Source: DATFMP01 sp041477795 (GTDB lineage Bacteria; SAR324; JACQKK01). From it: 29,938 nt of DNA. A program made the position numbers and the translations under genes. This document shows positions 7,906-16,182 of this stretch, piece by piece. The stretch covers positions 1 to 29,938 of the forward strand of contig JBGOUY010000013.1 in assembly GCA_041477795.1 (NCBI GenBank), written 5' to 3'. A model generated the notes under the pieces. It was not told the DNA's origin, searched no databases, and worked only from the letters and a program-made list of their open reading frames with translations. The stretch's first letter is position 1, and every line of letters starts with the position of its first letter.

Positions 7906-9435
7906 CTATTGTGCCCCGCGATCCAGCTTGCGGTACTGGATGGCCTCGGCCAGGTGCGCCAGGGACACGTCCGGCGCGTCGGCCAGGTCCGCGATGGTGC
8001 GCGCCACCTTGAGGATGCGCGCGTGGGCGCGGGCGGAGAGGCCCAGCTTGGCCGAGGCCTGCCGCAGCAGCGCCACGCCCTCCGGCGCAAGCGCCGCGTA
8101 CTGCTCGATCTGGCGCGGGGTCATCACGCCATTGGCGCGCGTGGGCGTGCCGGCGAAGCGGCGCAGCTGGCGCTCGCGGGCGGCCTGCACGCGCTCGCGC
8201 ACGGTGGCCGAGGGCTCCCCGCGCCGCGACTCCACCAGCCGGTCGAAGGGTGCCACGGGCACGTCGATCTGCAGGTCGATGCGGTCCAGCAGCGGCCCGG
8301 AGATGCGCGAGCGGTAGCGCTGCACGTCGTGCGGCGAGCAGCGGCAGCGCCGGCCGGGGTCGCCCCGGTAGCCGCAGGGACACGGGTTCATGGCGCACAC
8401 GAGCAGGAAGCTGCAGGGGAACTCCAGCGCCATGGCCGCGCGCGAGATGGTCACGTGGCGATCCTCCAGCGGCTGGCGCAGCAGCTCCAGCACGGGGCGC
8501 GGGAACTCCGGCAGCTCGTCCAGGAACAGCACGCCGTTGTGCGCGAGGGAAATCTCGCCCGGCTGCGGCACGGAGCCGCCGCCCACCAGGCCCGGCTGCG
8601 AGATGGAGTGGTGCGGCGCGCGGAACGGCCGCTGCGCGACCATGGCCTGCTCGGCGCCCAGCAGCCCGGCAATGCTGTGGATGCGCGTCGTCTCCAGCGC
8701 TTCCTCGAACGAGAGGGCGGGCAGGATCGTGCTCAGCCGCCGCGCCAGCATGGTCTTGCCGGAGCCGGGCGGGCCGATCATCAGCAGGTGGTGATTGCCC
8801 GCCGCGGCGATCTCCAGCGCGCGCTTGACCTGCTCCTGTCCCTTCACGTCCTGTAAGTCCTCGCCGTAGCGGGAGGACTGCTGGAACAGCGCGTGCGCAT
8901 CCACCGCGCGCGTTGCGGGCACCCAGTTGCCCTGCAGGAGGGCCACCAGCTGCGCCAGCGTCTCGATCGGATAGAGGCGCAGGCCCTCCACCACGGCCGC
9001 CTCCAGCTCGTTGTCGCGGGGCAGGATCAGGCCCTCCAATCCGGCGGCGCGGGCGGCGATGGCGATGGGCAACACGCCGCGCACGGGGCGCACGCGGCCC
9101 TCCAGCGAAAGCTCGCCCACCACCATGTAGCGCTCGAGGGCCGCCGGGGGCACGGCCTCCATGGCGGCCAGGAGGCAGGCCGCGATGGGCAGGTCGAAGC
9201 CCGCGCCGATCTTGCGCATCTCGGCCGGGGCCAGGTTGCAGGTGATGCGCCGGATCGGGAAGGCGAAGCCGCTGTTGGCGATGGCCGCCGTGATGCGCTC
9301 GCGGCTCTCCTTGATCGTGCCGTCGGGCAGCCCCACGATGGTGAACTGGCTCAGCCCCAGCGCCAGGTCCACCTCCACCTCGATGGGGTGGGCCTCCACG
9401 CCCAGCACGGTGGCGGCGAGCGTCTTGGCGATCAT
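7906..9435 (-). CDS. comM: ComM/YifB family AAA+ ATPase (Mg-chelatase-like)
   Basis: A 509-residue protein of normal length. In naturally transformable bacteria ComM is a hexameric helicase that extends branch migration during integration of incoming DNA; many non-competent species also carry it. Domains in order: an N-terminal Lon-protease-like fold (about 1-180, with the start MIAKTLAATVLGVEAHPIEV); an AAA+ Mg-chelatase core with Walker A GPPGSGKT (221-228) and Walker B LFLDELPEF (303-311); a four-cysteine loop (Cys352, 354, 364, 366) that likely binds zinc; sensor arginines around ISGPLLDRID; and the C-terminal SLAHLAEAIQYRKLDR helix. The start at 9435 matches the family; no clear ribosome binding site is visible ahead. 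Confidence 0.95.
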   Translation of the reverse strand: MIAKTLAATVLGVEAHPIEVEVDLALGLSQFTIVGLPDGTIKESRERITAAIANSGFAFPIRRITCNLAPAEMRKIGAGFDLPIAACLLAAMEAVPPAALERYMVVGELSLEGRVRPVRGVLPIAIAARAAGLEGLILPRDNELEAAVVEGLRLYPIETLAQLVALLQGNWVPATRAVDAHALFQQSSRYGEDLQDVKGQEQVKRALEIAAAGNHHLLMIGPPGSGKTMLARRLSTILPALSFEEALETTRIHSIAGLLGAEQAMVAQRPFRAPHHSISQPGLVGGGSVPQPGEISLAHNGVLFLDELPEFPRPVLELLRQPLEDRHVTISRAAMALEFPCSFLLVCAMNPCPCGYRGDPGRRCRCSPHDVQRYRSRISGPLLDRIDLQIDVPVAPFDRLVESRRGEPSATVRERVQAARERQLRRFAGTPTRANGVMTPRQIEQYAALAPEGVALLRQASAKLGLSARAHARILKVARTIADLADAPDVSLAHLAEAIQYRKLDRGAQ

Positions 9436-9592
9436 GGCAGGGCAATCATGGCACGGCGGGCATGGGAGGCGGCGCGTGGAGCCGAGCGCCGGACGCGCGC
9501 ACGGCGGACGCTCGTGCAGGGCGGCCCCGCACATCGCAGGCGATCCTAGATCAAGCCGGCCGCGAAGGCCAGCCGCGCCCGCCCCCGGCGCC

Positions 9593-9826
9593 TCACTTGC
9601 GCAGCGCCGCCACCGTGGCCCGGGCGCCATCGGCGAGCAGCCAGATGTCCGCACGGGTCGTCACGAAGTGGTAGCCCCGCGCCAGCAGCTTGCGCGCGCC
9701 GGCAGCGTCGCGGCCGATGCCGCCCAGCCAGCAGTCGCGGCGGGCCAGCACGGCGCGCTCGGCGTGCGCCATGAGCCGCTCCAGTTCCGGCAGATCGTAG
9801 CGGCCCGGGCGCAGCGGCCTCTGGCG
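9593..9826 (-). pseudogene. HpcH/HpaI aldolase, C-terminal remnant
   Basis: The last about 77 residues of the open frame match the end of HpcH/HpaI class II aldolases: helix LPELERLMAHAERAVLA, then GRDAAGARKLLARGYHFVTT and the closing LLADGARATVAALRK. Full enzymes have about 250-270 residues. The N-terminal barrel strands with the metal ligands and catalytic residues are absent. It is fused in frame to a methyltransferase beginning (see next entry), so it is a truncated chromosomal gene broken at about 9826. It lies about 157 bases upstream of comM on the same strand. Confidence 0.75.
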
Positions 9827-10102
9827 GTCGATTCCGATACCAGCACGTCCGAGGGCCCGCGATTCTACGAGAGTGGTCCCGCCACCTAAGAACGGGTCTA
9901 GTACTGTTTCGCCGGGTTGCGTGGTGGCCTCAATAATTGATCGAGCGAGCCACGGCGATATGGAAGCGGGATAACGGTAGAACCCGTGAGTCAGCGAACT
10001 CATGGATGATCGATCGCTTGCGGCAGCGATCAATCGCCCTGCCACGTCCCACGGGAACTCGATGAAGCCTTTGGATTTCTTGTACATTGGCCCCTTTGCC
10101 AT
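9827..10102 (-). pseudogene. DNA methyltransferase, N-terminal remnant
   Basis: About 92 residues starting at the ATG at 10102. They contain a conserved approach region (SLTHGFYRYPASISPWLAR) and the AdoMet-binding motif DPFLGGGTT followed by ESRALGRAGIGID, as in N4/N6 DNA methyltransferases of restriction-modification systems. The catalytic (D/N/S)PP(Y/W) motif is not present and the protein switches to aldolase sequence right after GIGID. This is a remnant, not an active enzyme. It lies about 108 bases beyond the 3' end of tRNA-Arg, a usual landing place of mobile elements, so it is most likely debris of an inserted element. No restriction endonuclease gene is visible. Confidence 0.7.
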
Positions 10103-10208
10103 CTTGGCGATGGGTGCGCCGCCATGGGATTCAGCAGGCGCTCGGTAGCCCCCGGGTAGCCCCGGCGACTCCAGCCTCGCTCCGTAATCCCTATCTCATT
10201 GATATCCC

Positions 10209-10326
10209 AGCGCGTCCGCCGAGACTCGAACTCGGGACCGTCGGATTAGAAATCCGATGCTCTATCCACCTGAGCTACGGACGCGTCGGCCCAGCCTACA
10301 CCGGCGCGGCGCGGCTGTCTGCCGCT
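10209..10326. repeat. Direct repeat copy A (left island boundary)
   Basis: 118 bases covering tRNA-Arg and 42 bases of its 5' flank. They recur in the same orientation at 27989-28106 with a constant offset of 17,780 bases and no gaps. By hand I count 15 mismatches: 14 inside the tRNA part and one in the flank. Flanking sequences outside the repeat differ. This is the signature of a segment duplicated at the two ends of an inserted or amplified region. Confidence 0.85.
10211..10284 (-). tRNA. tRNA-Arg (anticodon UCU)
   Basis: Complete cloverleaf of 74 bases including the discriminator: acceptor stem GCGTCCG/CGGACGC, D-stem GCTC/GAGC, anticodon stem TCGGA/TCCGA around the loop TTTCTAA (anticodon TCT), T-stem CCGAG/CTCGG with loop TTCGAGT. 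All stems pair perfectly. CCA is not encoded; GCTG follows the acceptor stem. It reads AGA/AGG codons. It sits at the left boundary of a 17.8-kb segment whose right boundary carries a degenerate copy. Confidence 0.95.
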
Positions 10327-10780
10327 GCGGGCGCCAGCGGACGGCGCAGCGGAGGGGCGGCACGGTCTCCCGCGGCGACCCAAGCCGCGCTGGACTTGGC
10401 GTGGTGGAAATGGTATACGTATGTATTCCTTGCGGGCGGGCAGGACCGATGCGGCGGGCGACCTTGATGCGGGGCATCCCTACCCAGTGGATGGAAATTT
10501 CCAAACGAACCCACTCGGCCGCAGGGCCTTGAGCTGGCGGAGGTTTCCGCAGTCGGCGGCCGAGCGGCCAGCGGCCCGCGGAGGTCAGAAGCGAAAGCAT
10601 CAGGATCAAATGTGGCGAGCGCCATCCCAGCACCCGCTGCGGGACCATGAGCGGCCTGGATTCGCGCGCATTCATGAGGCCGAAGCGGCACGAGGCCACA
10701 TCGCACTGTAGCCACCGGCGGAGCCGAGCCGGCGCCCCGCCCGACCTGCGACGGGGGACGGCTCGGACGCGCGGGAGACC
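10327..10780. other. Gene-free region inside the left island end
   Basis: About 450 bases without a recognisable gene. Open frames on the minus strand have no similarity I can name. It contains a perfect 10-bp palindrome (GGAAATTTCC, 10493-10502), and near the solute-binding protein end an inverted repeat (10724-10766). The sequence may be decayed coding DNA or long untranslated sequence. Confidence 0.5.
10724..10766 (-). terminator. Possible hairpin terminator after the solute-binding protein gene
   Basis: Perfect 8-bp inverted repeat CCGAGCCG (10724-10731) and CGGCTCGG (10759-10766), with an inner CCCCG/CGGGG pair in the loop, about 15 bases after the stop codon at 10781. There is no T-run, so it might stabilise the mRNA 3' end rather than terminate by itself. 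Confidence 0.35.
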
Positions 10781-12088
10781 TTACCGCGTGTAGCGGCGGG
10801 AAAGCCGCACGGCGCGTTCGGTCATCAACTTGGCCCCTTCCTCGGGGCTCTGCCGCCCGGCGAGAATCTCCTGCAGGAGCTTATCCGCGTATTCCTGCCA
10901 TTCGAAGTACCATAGTTGCTGGTAAGGCACGACATCGTCCAAGTGCACGGCCTTGTCTAGGTAACCCGCCATCTTGTCGGGATCTCCGCCCCAGGATTCG
11001 ATGGACTTGCGCACAGCAGCGTCTTTTTCCACGCCACGCTGTCCCCAGACCAACGCCGCGGCTTCGACCCAGGCCCTGGGAGTGTTGTAGATTCCATGCT
11101 CATCCCTGGCGCCCAGGAAGACCACCAGCTTGCACGCGGCTTCCTTGTGCTTGCTCTTGGCATTGATGCCATACATGGCCGTGAAACCGATTGTGCGCCC
11201 GGTGTCGGGTGGCTCGATCAGCATCGCCTCCCCGCGCACTTTGGATTTCTCCGGGTGGTTGGCAAAGGCATTGCCGACGTAGATGTTGAGGGTCCACTGG
11301 ATGAAGGCCTTGCCGTCCATGAACACATTGGCGGCGTCGGCGTTGTTCCATTCGATGTTGGCGGGATTGGAGAGGCCCTCATCGAACGTGGCGCGCCACC
11401 ACTTCAGCGTCCACAGGCCCTCCGGTGTCACCTGGAACTTGTCGTCGAATATGCGGCCGCCCTTGGCCGCGGCCATCGCAGCCCAGACGTACATGGAACC
11501 CCAGCCGGAGGGCTTGATGGGCCACACGAACGGATACTCTGCAATGCCCTTCTTCTTGGCAGCCCGGGCCTGCAGCAGCAGTTCCTCGAACGTCTTGGGC
11601 GGGGCACTGAAGCCGGCATCCTTCATCATCCGCTTGTTGATGATGATGGGATAGAAGCCGGAGTAGTAGGTGAGCCCATAGAGCTTGCCCTTGTAGCTCT
11701 GCGAGCGCTTGGCCAGCTCCAGCATATCCTTCTTGGCTGCGTCGACTCCGGGGCAGGAATCGATAGGATATGCCCAGCCATTCTCCACCCACTGGGAGAG
11801 CGTGGCGTCCCGAATGTACATGACGTCGAAGTCCGCCCCGCTGCGCAGCATGAGGGCGGCTTTGGCGTTGTATTCGGCGGATGACGCGCCGTCGAGCTCC
11901 ACCCCGATATCCGGGTTGCGGCGCGTGAACTCGTCAATGAATCCTTGGACGGTCTGGGGTTGGAAGGTCCAAAAGATCATTTTCAATTTGACCTTCTCGG
12001 CTTGCGCTGAGCCGATCCCCAGCATCAACGTGCCCACTGCACCGAGCACGACGAGCACTCCAAGTGTCTTGGCGACTCTTGCGTACAT
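10781..12088 (-). CDS. CUT1-type ABC transporter solute-binding protein
   Basis: Periplasmic substrate receptor of 435 residues, family 1 extracellular solute-binding protein (MalE/UgpB-like). A Sec signal peptide is evident: MYARVAK, hydrophobic LGVLVVLGAVGTLMLGIG, and a SAQA cleavage site after residue 30. The mature part begins KLKMIFWTFQPQTVQGFIDEF and has the typical NPDIGVELDGASSAEYNAK lobe-1 motif and many surface tryptophans (WGSMYVWAA, LWYFEWQEY) that often stack on sugar-like ligands. GAGGAGGGG just ahead of the ATG makes initiation strong. It is the last gene of a leftward unit with two permeases but is separated from them by about 380 bases and a broken gene, so it may have its own leader. 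The ligand class is carbohydrate-like by family; the hydantoinase neighbours suggest otherwise. Confidence 0.92.
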   Translation of the reverse strand: MYARVAKTLGVLVVLGAVGTLMLGIGSAQAEKVKLKMIFWTFQPQTVQGFIDEFTRRNPDIGVELDGASSAEYNAKAALMLRSGADFDVMYIRDATLSQWVENGWAYPIDSCPGVDAAKKDMLELAKRSQSYKGKLYGLTYYSGFYPIIINKRMMKDAGFSAPPKTFEELLLQARAAKKKGIAEYPFVWPIKPSGWGSMYVWAAMAAAKGGRIFDDKFQVTPEGLWTLKWWRATFDEGLSNPANIEWNNADAANVFMDGKAFIQWTLNIYVGNAFANHPEKSKVRGEAMLIEPPDTGRTIGFTAMYGINAKSKHKEAACKLVVFLGARDEHGIYNTPRAWVEAAALVWGQRGVEKDAAVRKSIESWGGDPDKMAGYLDKAVHLDDVVPYQQLWYFEWQEYADKLLQEILAGRQSPEEGAKLMTERAVRLSRRYTR

Positions 12089-12119
12089 TGCTACCCCTCC
12101 TCGCGTGGTTGGTTGGATG

Positions 12120-12135
12120 GCCGTCACCCGACGGC
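12120..12135. other. Short hairpin in the leader of the solute-binding protein gene
   Basis: Perfect six-bp stem GCCGTC/GACGGC with loop ACCC, about 31 bases before the start codon at 12088. It could protect the mRNA 5' end after processing and so raise expression of the binding protein over the permeases, a common need in ABC importers; that role is inference. Confidence 0.35.
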
Positions 12136-12158
12136 AATTCGGCCACATCACCTGCGCT

Positions 12159-12428
12159 TCACAATACGGGAGCGGGTCGCCTTGTGGCGCCGGGACTCCC
12201 CGATTTCGCGACGAGGCGCGAATCGTCTCGATGGTCTCGATAGCCGTACAATCGGGTAAGCCCGTGCCGCGCTCGATGGTCCGCCTTGCTGGAGCGGAAG
12301 TTAATCGTGGCACCGTCGTCGCAGCGGATCGGGTAGACGGTCAGCGAGCCGTCCGCCAGTGCCACTCCTAGGTGCGCGAAGGCATTGGCCACGATGAGGT
12401 CCTCAAAGTCGGGCGGAATGCGTGCCAT
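12159..12428 (-). pseudogene. PPOX-type (F420/FMN split-barrel) N-terminal remnant
   Basis: An open frame from the ATG at 12428 begins MARIPPDFEDLIVANAFAHL and continues with ADGSLTVYPI and the ATINFRSSKADHRARHGL stretch. This matches the first about 55 residues of PPOX-class enzymes, where the equivalent pattern is AHLATLxPDGSPQVTPV and a TAKGRxKxRN phosphate loop. After that the frame drifts into unrelated sequence and stops at 12159; full proteins have about 130-150 residues. It is therefore truncated. It sits between the second permease and the solute-binding protein, probably a decayed member of the catabolic operon. Confidence 0.6.
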
Positions 12429-12471
12429 GGTCGTTGTTCCCGGTTTTCCGGCGCATGGGCGAGCAGGCCTC

Positions 12472-13362
12472 TCAGCCCTTGACCGCCCCCGCAAAGCGTC
12501 CGCGCATCACCAGACCGCGCAGGGCGAAGGCTATGGCGACGGGAATCAGGGCCGCGAACAGTCCGGCGGCATTGAGGATCCCCCAGTCCGGCTCGCGCCA
12601 GACAGACATGTTGCGGGCGATCACGACCGATATGGGATAAGCGCGCTCCGTGCTGGTCATGATGAAACCCACAATGAAGTCGGACCAGGTCGATATGAAC
12701 ACGAAGGCCCCAGTGGCAAATAACCCGTTCCACGACAGAGGCAGCACGATGCGCAGGTACACCGTGAAGGGAGATGCCCCGTCAATGGTCGCCGCCTCCT
12801 CCAGGTCGCGCGGAAAATGCCGGTAGAAGCCCTCCAGGATCCAAATTGCGAATGGCAACAGCAATCCCGAGTACACTACGATCAGCCCCACCAGGGTATC
12901 CAACATCCCCGTCAATAGCAGCATCACGTAGATCGGGATCAGTACCGAGATCAGCGGCAGCATCCGGGACAGCAACAGACCCAGCAGCATCCACTTGCGC
13001 ACTCTGGCGCGCACGTATCGCGAGATCCAATAGGCGAAGATGGAGCCCAGCAGCGTGGCGATCAGCATGGTGGAGCCGGAGATGATCAGGCTGTTGAGCG
13101 TGGCTCGGCGATAGAACTGGAAGTGGATGTTCTCGCGCAGCACATTCTCGTCGTAGCCTGGCAGCTGCAGGATGACGCGGAAGTGTCCGAAGGTCGGATC
13201 CGGTGGGAACAGGTTGGGCGGAACCTTGCGCAGTTCCAGGTCACTGGAGATGCTGGACTTGATCATCCACAAGGGCGGCCCGAGCAGGTAGCACAGACTG
13301 ATGCCCACGAACATGAGCAGCATCGCCGTCTTCAGGCGCTGCTTCCAGCTGAGGCTCATCAT
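12472..13362 (-). CDS. CUT1 ABC transporter permease (MalG-type)
   Basis: Inner-membrane permease of 296 residues with six predicted membrane segments, the first at about residues 12-33. The cytoplasmic coupling EAA motif is clear: EEAATIDGASPFTVYLRIVLPLS. A periplasmic loop after the first segment (PPNLFPPDPTFGHFRVIL) is typical of MalG-like subunits. The ATG at 13362 overlaps the stop of the upstream permease as ATGA, showing translational coupling; a second ATG follows immediately and either may be used. It should pair with the MalF-type subunit 13359-14309 and the solute-binding protein. The ATPase is not in the window. Confidence 0.92.
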   Translation of the reverse strand: MMSLSWKQRLKTAMLLMFVGISLCYLLGPPLWMIKSSISSDLELRKVPPNLFPPDPTFGHFRVILQLPGYDENVLRENIHFQFYRRATLNSLIISGSTMLIATLLGSIFAYWISRYVRARVRKWMLLGLLLSRMLPLISVLIPIYVMLLLTGMLDTLVGLIVVYSGLLLPFAIWILEGFYRHFPRDLEEAATIDGASPFTVYLRIVLPLSWNGLFATGAFVFISTWSDFIVGFIMTSTERAYPISVVIARNMSVWREPDWGILNAAGLFAALIPVAIAFALRGLVMRGRFAGAVKG

Positions 13363-14309
13363 TGCTCGCGCTCCGCTCGACGCAGCAGCCACCAGTACAC
13401 GATCGTGACCGCGAGCGTGGCCACCGCCAAAAGGACGGATACCGCCGACCCCGCGCCGAAGTCGCCGAATTCGAAGGTCTTGGCGTAAGTGAAGTAGCTG
13501 AGCACGGTCGTGGATTCGCCCGGGCCCCCGTGCGTGAGCAGATAGACCAGATCGAAAGCCCGCATGGAGAAGATCACACAGAACAGGATCGCCACTGCCA
13601 GCGCCGGCATGATGAGCGGCAGCGTGATGTGGCGAAACAGGGCGAAAGCGCCCGCCCCGTCAATGCGGGCGGATTCAAGCACATCCTGGGGAACGGTCTT
13701 GAGCGCCGCATAAAGGATGATCACCACGAACGGCACGAGCTTCCAGGAGTAGGCGAAAATCAGGGCGTGCATGGCCTTTGTTCCGTCGCTGAACCAGGGC
13801 ACGTATTCCTTGACGAGGCCCAGGGCCTTAAGCAGTGCATTGAGTGCACCCCAGTTGAAGTCGAACACCCACTTCCACATCAGGGCGTTGACCACTTCGG
13901 GCACGGCCCAGGGCAGCACGACCGCGGCGATCAGCAGTTTGCTGAGCGGGGCCTCGCTGTCGATCAGCACCGCAATCGCCACCCCGATTAGCGTCGCCAG
14001 CATCACCGAGAGGGTCGAGAAGTAGAAGGTATTCTCGAAGGCGGTACGCGTGGAGCGGTCTTCGAGCACGAATGAGTAGTTCTCGAGGCCGACAAAGTGG
14101 CCAACGACCTCGCCGGCCTTCAGATCCACGAGGCTCAGGTATCCCACGTAGAACAGCGGGCCGATGCTGAAAAGCGCGATCAGGAGGAGCGACAGGCTGT
14201 TGAAGACGAGAAAGGGCGGCGACAGACCGGGATGCCATTTCCGGAATCGTCTGCCGGCTCTCCGACCTTCGGAGCGTACGTCGCCCTGCACCGATGAATG
14301 GCCGGTCAT
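13359..14309 (-). CDS. CUT1 ABC transporter permease (MalF/UgpA-type)
   Basis: Inner-membrane permease of 316 residues. A basic cytoplasmic N-terminus of about 28 residues (RAGRRFRKWHPGLSPP) leads into the first membrane segment (NSLSLLLIALFSIGPLFYVG). Six segments in total are likely, with the MalF-type NYSFVLEDRSTRTAFENTF pattern and the EAA loop LESARIDGAGAFALFRHITLPL. The ending HGGPGESTTVLSYFTY is typical of this subunit. It starts nine bases after the HyuB-like gene and ends with an ATGA overlap, so it is firmly part of one operon with the hydantoinase gene. This links import to HyuB chemistry. Confidence 0.93.
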   Translation of the reverse strand: MTGHSSVQGDVRSEGRRAGRRFRKWHPGLSPPFLVFNSLSLLLIALFSIGPLFYVGYLSLVDLKAGEVVGHFVGLENYSFVLEDRSTRTAFENTFYFSTLSVMLATLIGVAIAVLIDSEAPLSKLLIAAVVLPWAVPEVVNALMWKWVFDFNWGALNALLKALGLVKEYVPWFSDGTKAMHALIFAYSWKLVPFVVIILYAALKTVPQDVLESARIDGAGAFALFRHITLPLIMPALAVAILFCVIFSMRAFDLVYLLTHGGPGESTTVLSYFTYAKTFEFGDFGAGSAVSVLLAVATLAVTIVYWWLLRRAEREQ

Positions 14310-14318
14310 GGTCCCCCG

Positions 14319-16136
14319 TCAGCCCGCGATTCGCGGCATGAAATCGGGCAAAGCACCATCAGCGCTTGCACCGTGCCGCCCATGGTCGAATGGCGGCGTC
14401 GGCCGCCGGGCTCGCTGTCGTTGTTGTCGTTCAGTCTTCGTGGCGTCAGCATCCAGTCGCAATGTGTCCGCATCAATGACGACGCCGTATGCCTCGTGCG
14501 CCTGGCCGGGACTGACCTTGCCGTCGAGTACGTCCGTCAGCACTTGCTCGGCCCCCCGTTCGAGCGGGTCGCCATAGCCACCGCCGCCTGGCGTGTGAAA
14601 ATGGAGCCGATCGCCCTGTTGCAGCGTGAATACGCGTTTGGAGCGGATCTCTTCACGCGTACCGTCTTTGCGCAAGATCCACGCATTGGCCGAGGCGCCA
14701 GCACGTCCCCCATGCAGACCCCAGGGCTGGGTAAAGAAGCGTTCGCCGCGTACGGTAACGACAAGGTCGTCTGCCCGCGCCTCGAACACTTTCTCCGCGC
14801 CCAGACCTCCGCGAAAACGGCCCGCACCGCCCGAATCGCCGCGCAGCCGAAACGCATGGATGCGCAGCGGGGCATCCATCTGGAGCGCTTCCAAGGGAAT
14901 GTTCATGCAGTTCACGGGACCGAAGTCCAGCATGTCGATGCCGTCCTTGGTGGGACGGGCACCCACCCCGCCGCTGCCCATCTCGCTGGTCACGAAAGTG
15001 CGCCCAGTGCGCGGATTCCTGCCGCCGAACGCCATCGTGAGATGCCCGGAATCGGCGGCCGCGATGCGCTCCGGCAGCGCCTGCGCGAAGGCGCCCATCA
15101 CGGCATGGGCGATGCGCACCACGGTGACGGTGCGGGCGTTGACTGGCGCGGGATGTCGCGGGTTGACGACCGAGCCCTCCGGCAGCATGAAGCGCACCAT
15201 CCGGTAGCAGCCGCTGTTGTTCGGTATCTCCGGATCGGTGACGCTGCGCAGCACGAAGTAGGCGCCGGATACGCTCGCCGCGGCGACGCTGTTGACCGGG
15301 CCGGCCACCTGCGGGCTGCTGCCGGTGAAGTCGAAGGTCACATCCGAGCCGCTGATGTGGACCGTGACTTTGATAGCGATCGGCCGTTCCAGCACCACGC
15401 CGTCGTTGTCCAGGTAGTCGGTGAACGTGTAGCTTCCATCCGGCATCGCCGAAACCCGCTCACGCGTGGCCGCCTCGGCCCGATCCATCAGTTCGTTCAC
15501 CGCCCCCAAGGCCACGTCCAGGCCGTACTCGCTGAGCAACTCAACGAAGCGGCGGATGCCCACATGACCGGCCGCGATCTGGCCGTGCAGGTCCCCCATC
15601 AGCACCTCGGGCAGACGCACGTTCTTGCGCAGCAGGGCGTGCAGGGTCTCGTTGGGGCGGCCCCGCTCGTAGAAATGGAGCGGGGGGATACAGATGCCCT
15701 CCTGGAAAATCTCCGTGGCATCGGTGGGAATGCTGCCCGGAGCCTTTCCGCCCACATCCTGGTTGTGCGTCATGGTGGCAGCCAGGGCGCGCGTCCGGCC
15801 CTGAAAAATGATCGGCTGCACAATGGTCGTATCTGGCAGGTGCGTGCCGCCATCGTAGGGATCGTTCATGATGTAGGCATCCCCTTCGGCCATCGTTTCG
15901 ACCGGGAACACCTCCACAATCCGCTGCACGGTGGGGATGAGACAGCCCAGGTGAATGGGAATCGCCGCGGCCTGGGCGATCACCTGTCCATCCGTGGTGA
16001 AGAGGGCAGCCGACGCATCGTAGCCCTCCTTCACGATGGGAGAGAACGAAGCGCGCAGCAACGCCAACTCCATTTCGTCCGCAATCACGTCGAACTTGTT
16101 GCGGAGCACTTCGAGCGTCACCACATCAAGGCCCAT
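14319..16136 (-). CDS. HyuB-type hydantoinase B / oxoprolinase subunit (paralogue 1, unpaired)
   Basis: A 605-residue protein of the hydantoinase B/oxoprolinase family, whose members act with a HyuA subunit in ATP-dependent opening of cyclic amides (N-methylhydantoin, 5-oxoproline) or in ATP-dependent carboxylation of ketones. Family landmarks: DVVTLEVLRNKFDVIADEME at the start, NDPYDGGTHLPDTTIVQP, TMTHNQDVGGKAPGS, the EIFQEGICIPP segment, DFTGSSPQVAGPVN, DSGGAGRFRGGLG and GGGGYGDPLER near the end. A tail of about 35 residues (PPFDHGRHGAS) follows the usual end and is echoed in paralogue 2. No hyuA lies in this operon; it shares its operon with an FAD oxidoreductase upstream and two permeases downstream. 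GAGG precedes the start closely. Confidence 0.93.
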   Translation of the reverse strand: MGLDVVTLEVLRNKFDVIADEMELALLRASFSPIVKEGYDASAALFTTDGQVIAQAAAIPIHLGCLIPTVQRIVEVFPVETMAEGDAYIMNDPYDGGTHLPDTTIVQPIIFQGRTRALAATMTHNQDVGGKAPGSIPTDATEIFQEGICIPPLHFYERGRPNETLHALLRKNVRLPEVLMGDLHGQIAAGHVGIRRFVELLSEYGLDVALGAVNELMDRAEAATRERVSAMPDGSYTFTDYLDNDGVVLERPIAIKVTVHISGSDVTFDFTGSSPQVAGPVNSVAAASVSGAYFVLRSVTDPEIPNNSGCYRMVRFMLPEGSVVNPRHPAPVNARTVTVVRIAHAVMGAFAQALPERIAAADSGHLTMAFGGRNPRTGRTFVTSEMGSGGVGARPTKDGIDMLDFGPVNCMNIPLEALQMDAPLRIHAFRLRGDSGGAGRFRGGLGAEKVFEARADDLVVTVRGERFFTQPWGLHGGRAGASANAWILRKDGTREEIRSKRVFTLQQGDRLHFHTPGGGGYGDPLERGAEQVLTDVLDGKVSPGQAHEAYGVVIDADTLRLDADATKTERQQRQRARRPTPPFDHGRHGASADGALPDFMPRIAG

Positions 16137-16182
16137 GGTGCCTCATTCCGGCTGCTGCGCGCGAACCAGCGCGCGAGGGGGA

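Noticed and set aside
6405..8090. 561-codon leftward frame across the PPOX and SDR genes
   Set aside because: Antisense to two well-supported genes, with no family similarity. Its frame also runs out of register with comM.
10262..10715. Two leftward open frames of about 140 codons after direct repeat A
   Set aside because: They overlap the tRNA flank, lack ribosome binding sites and show no recognisable domain.
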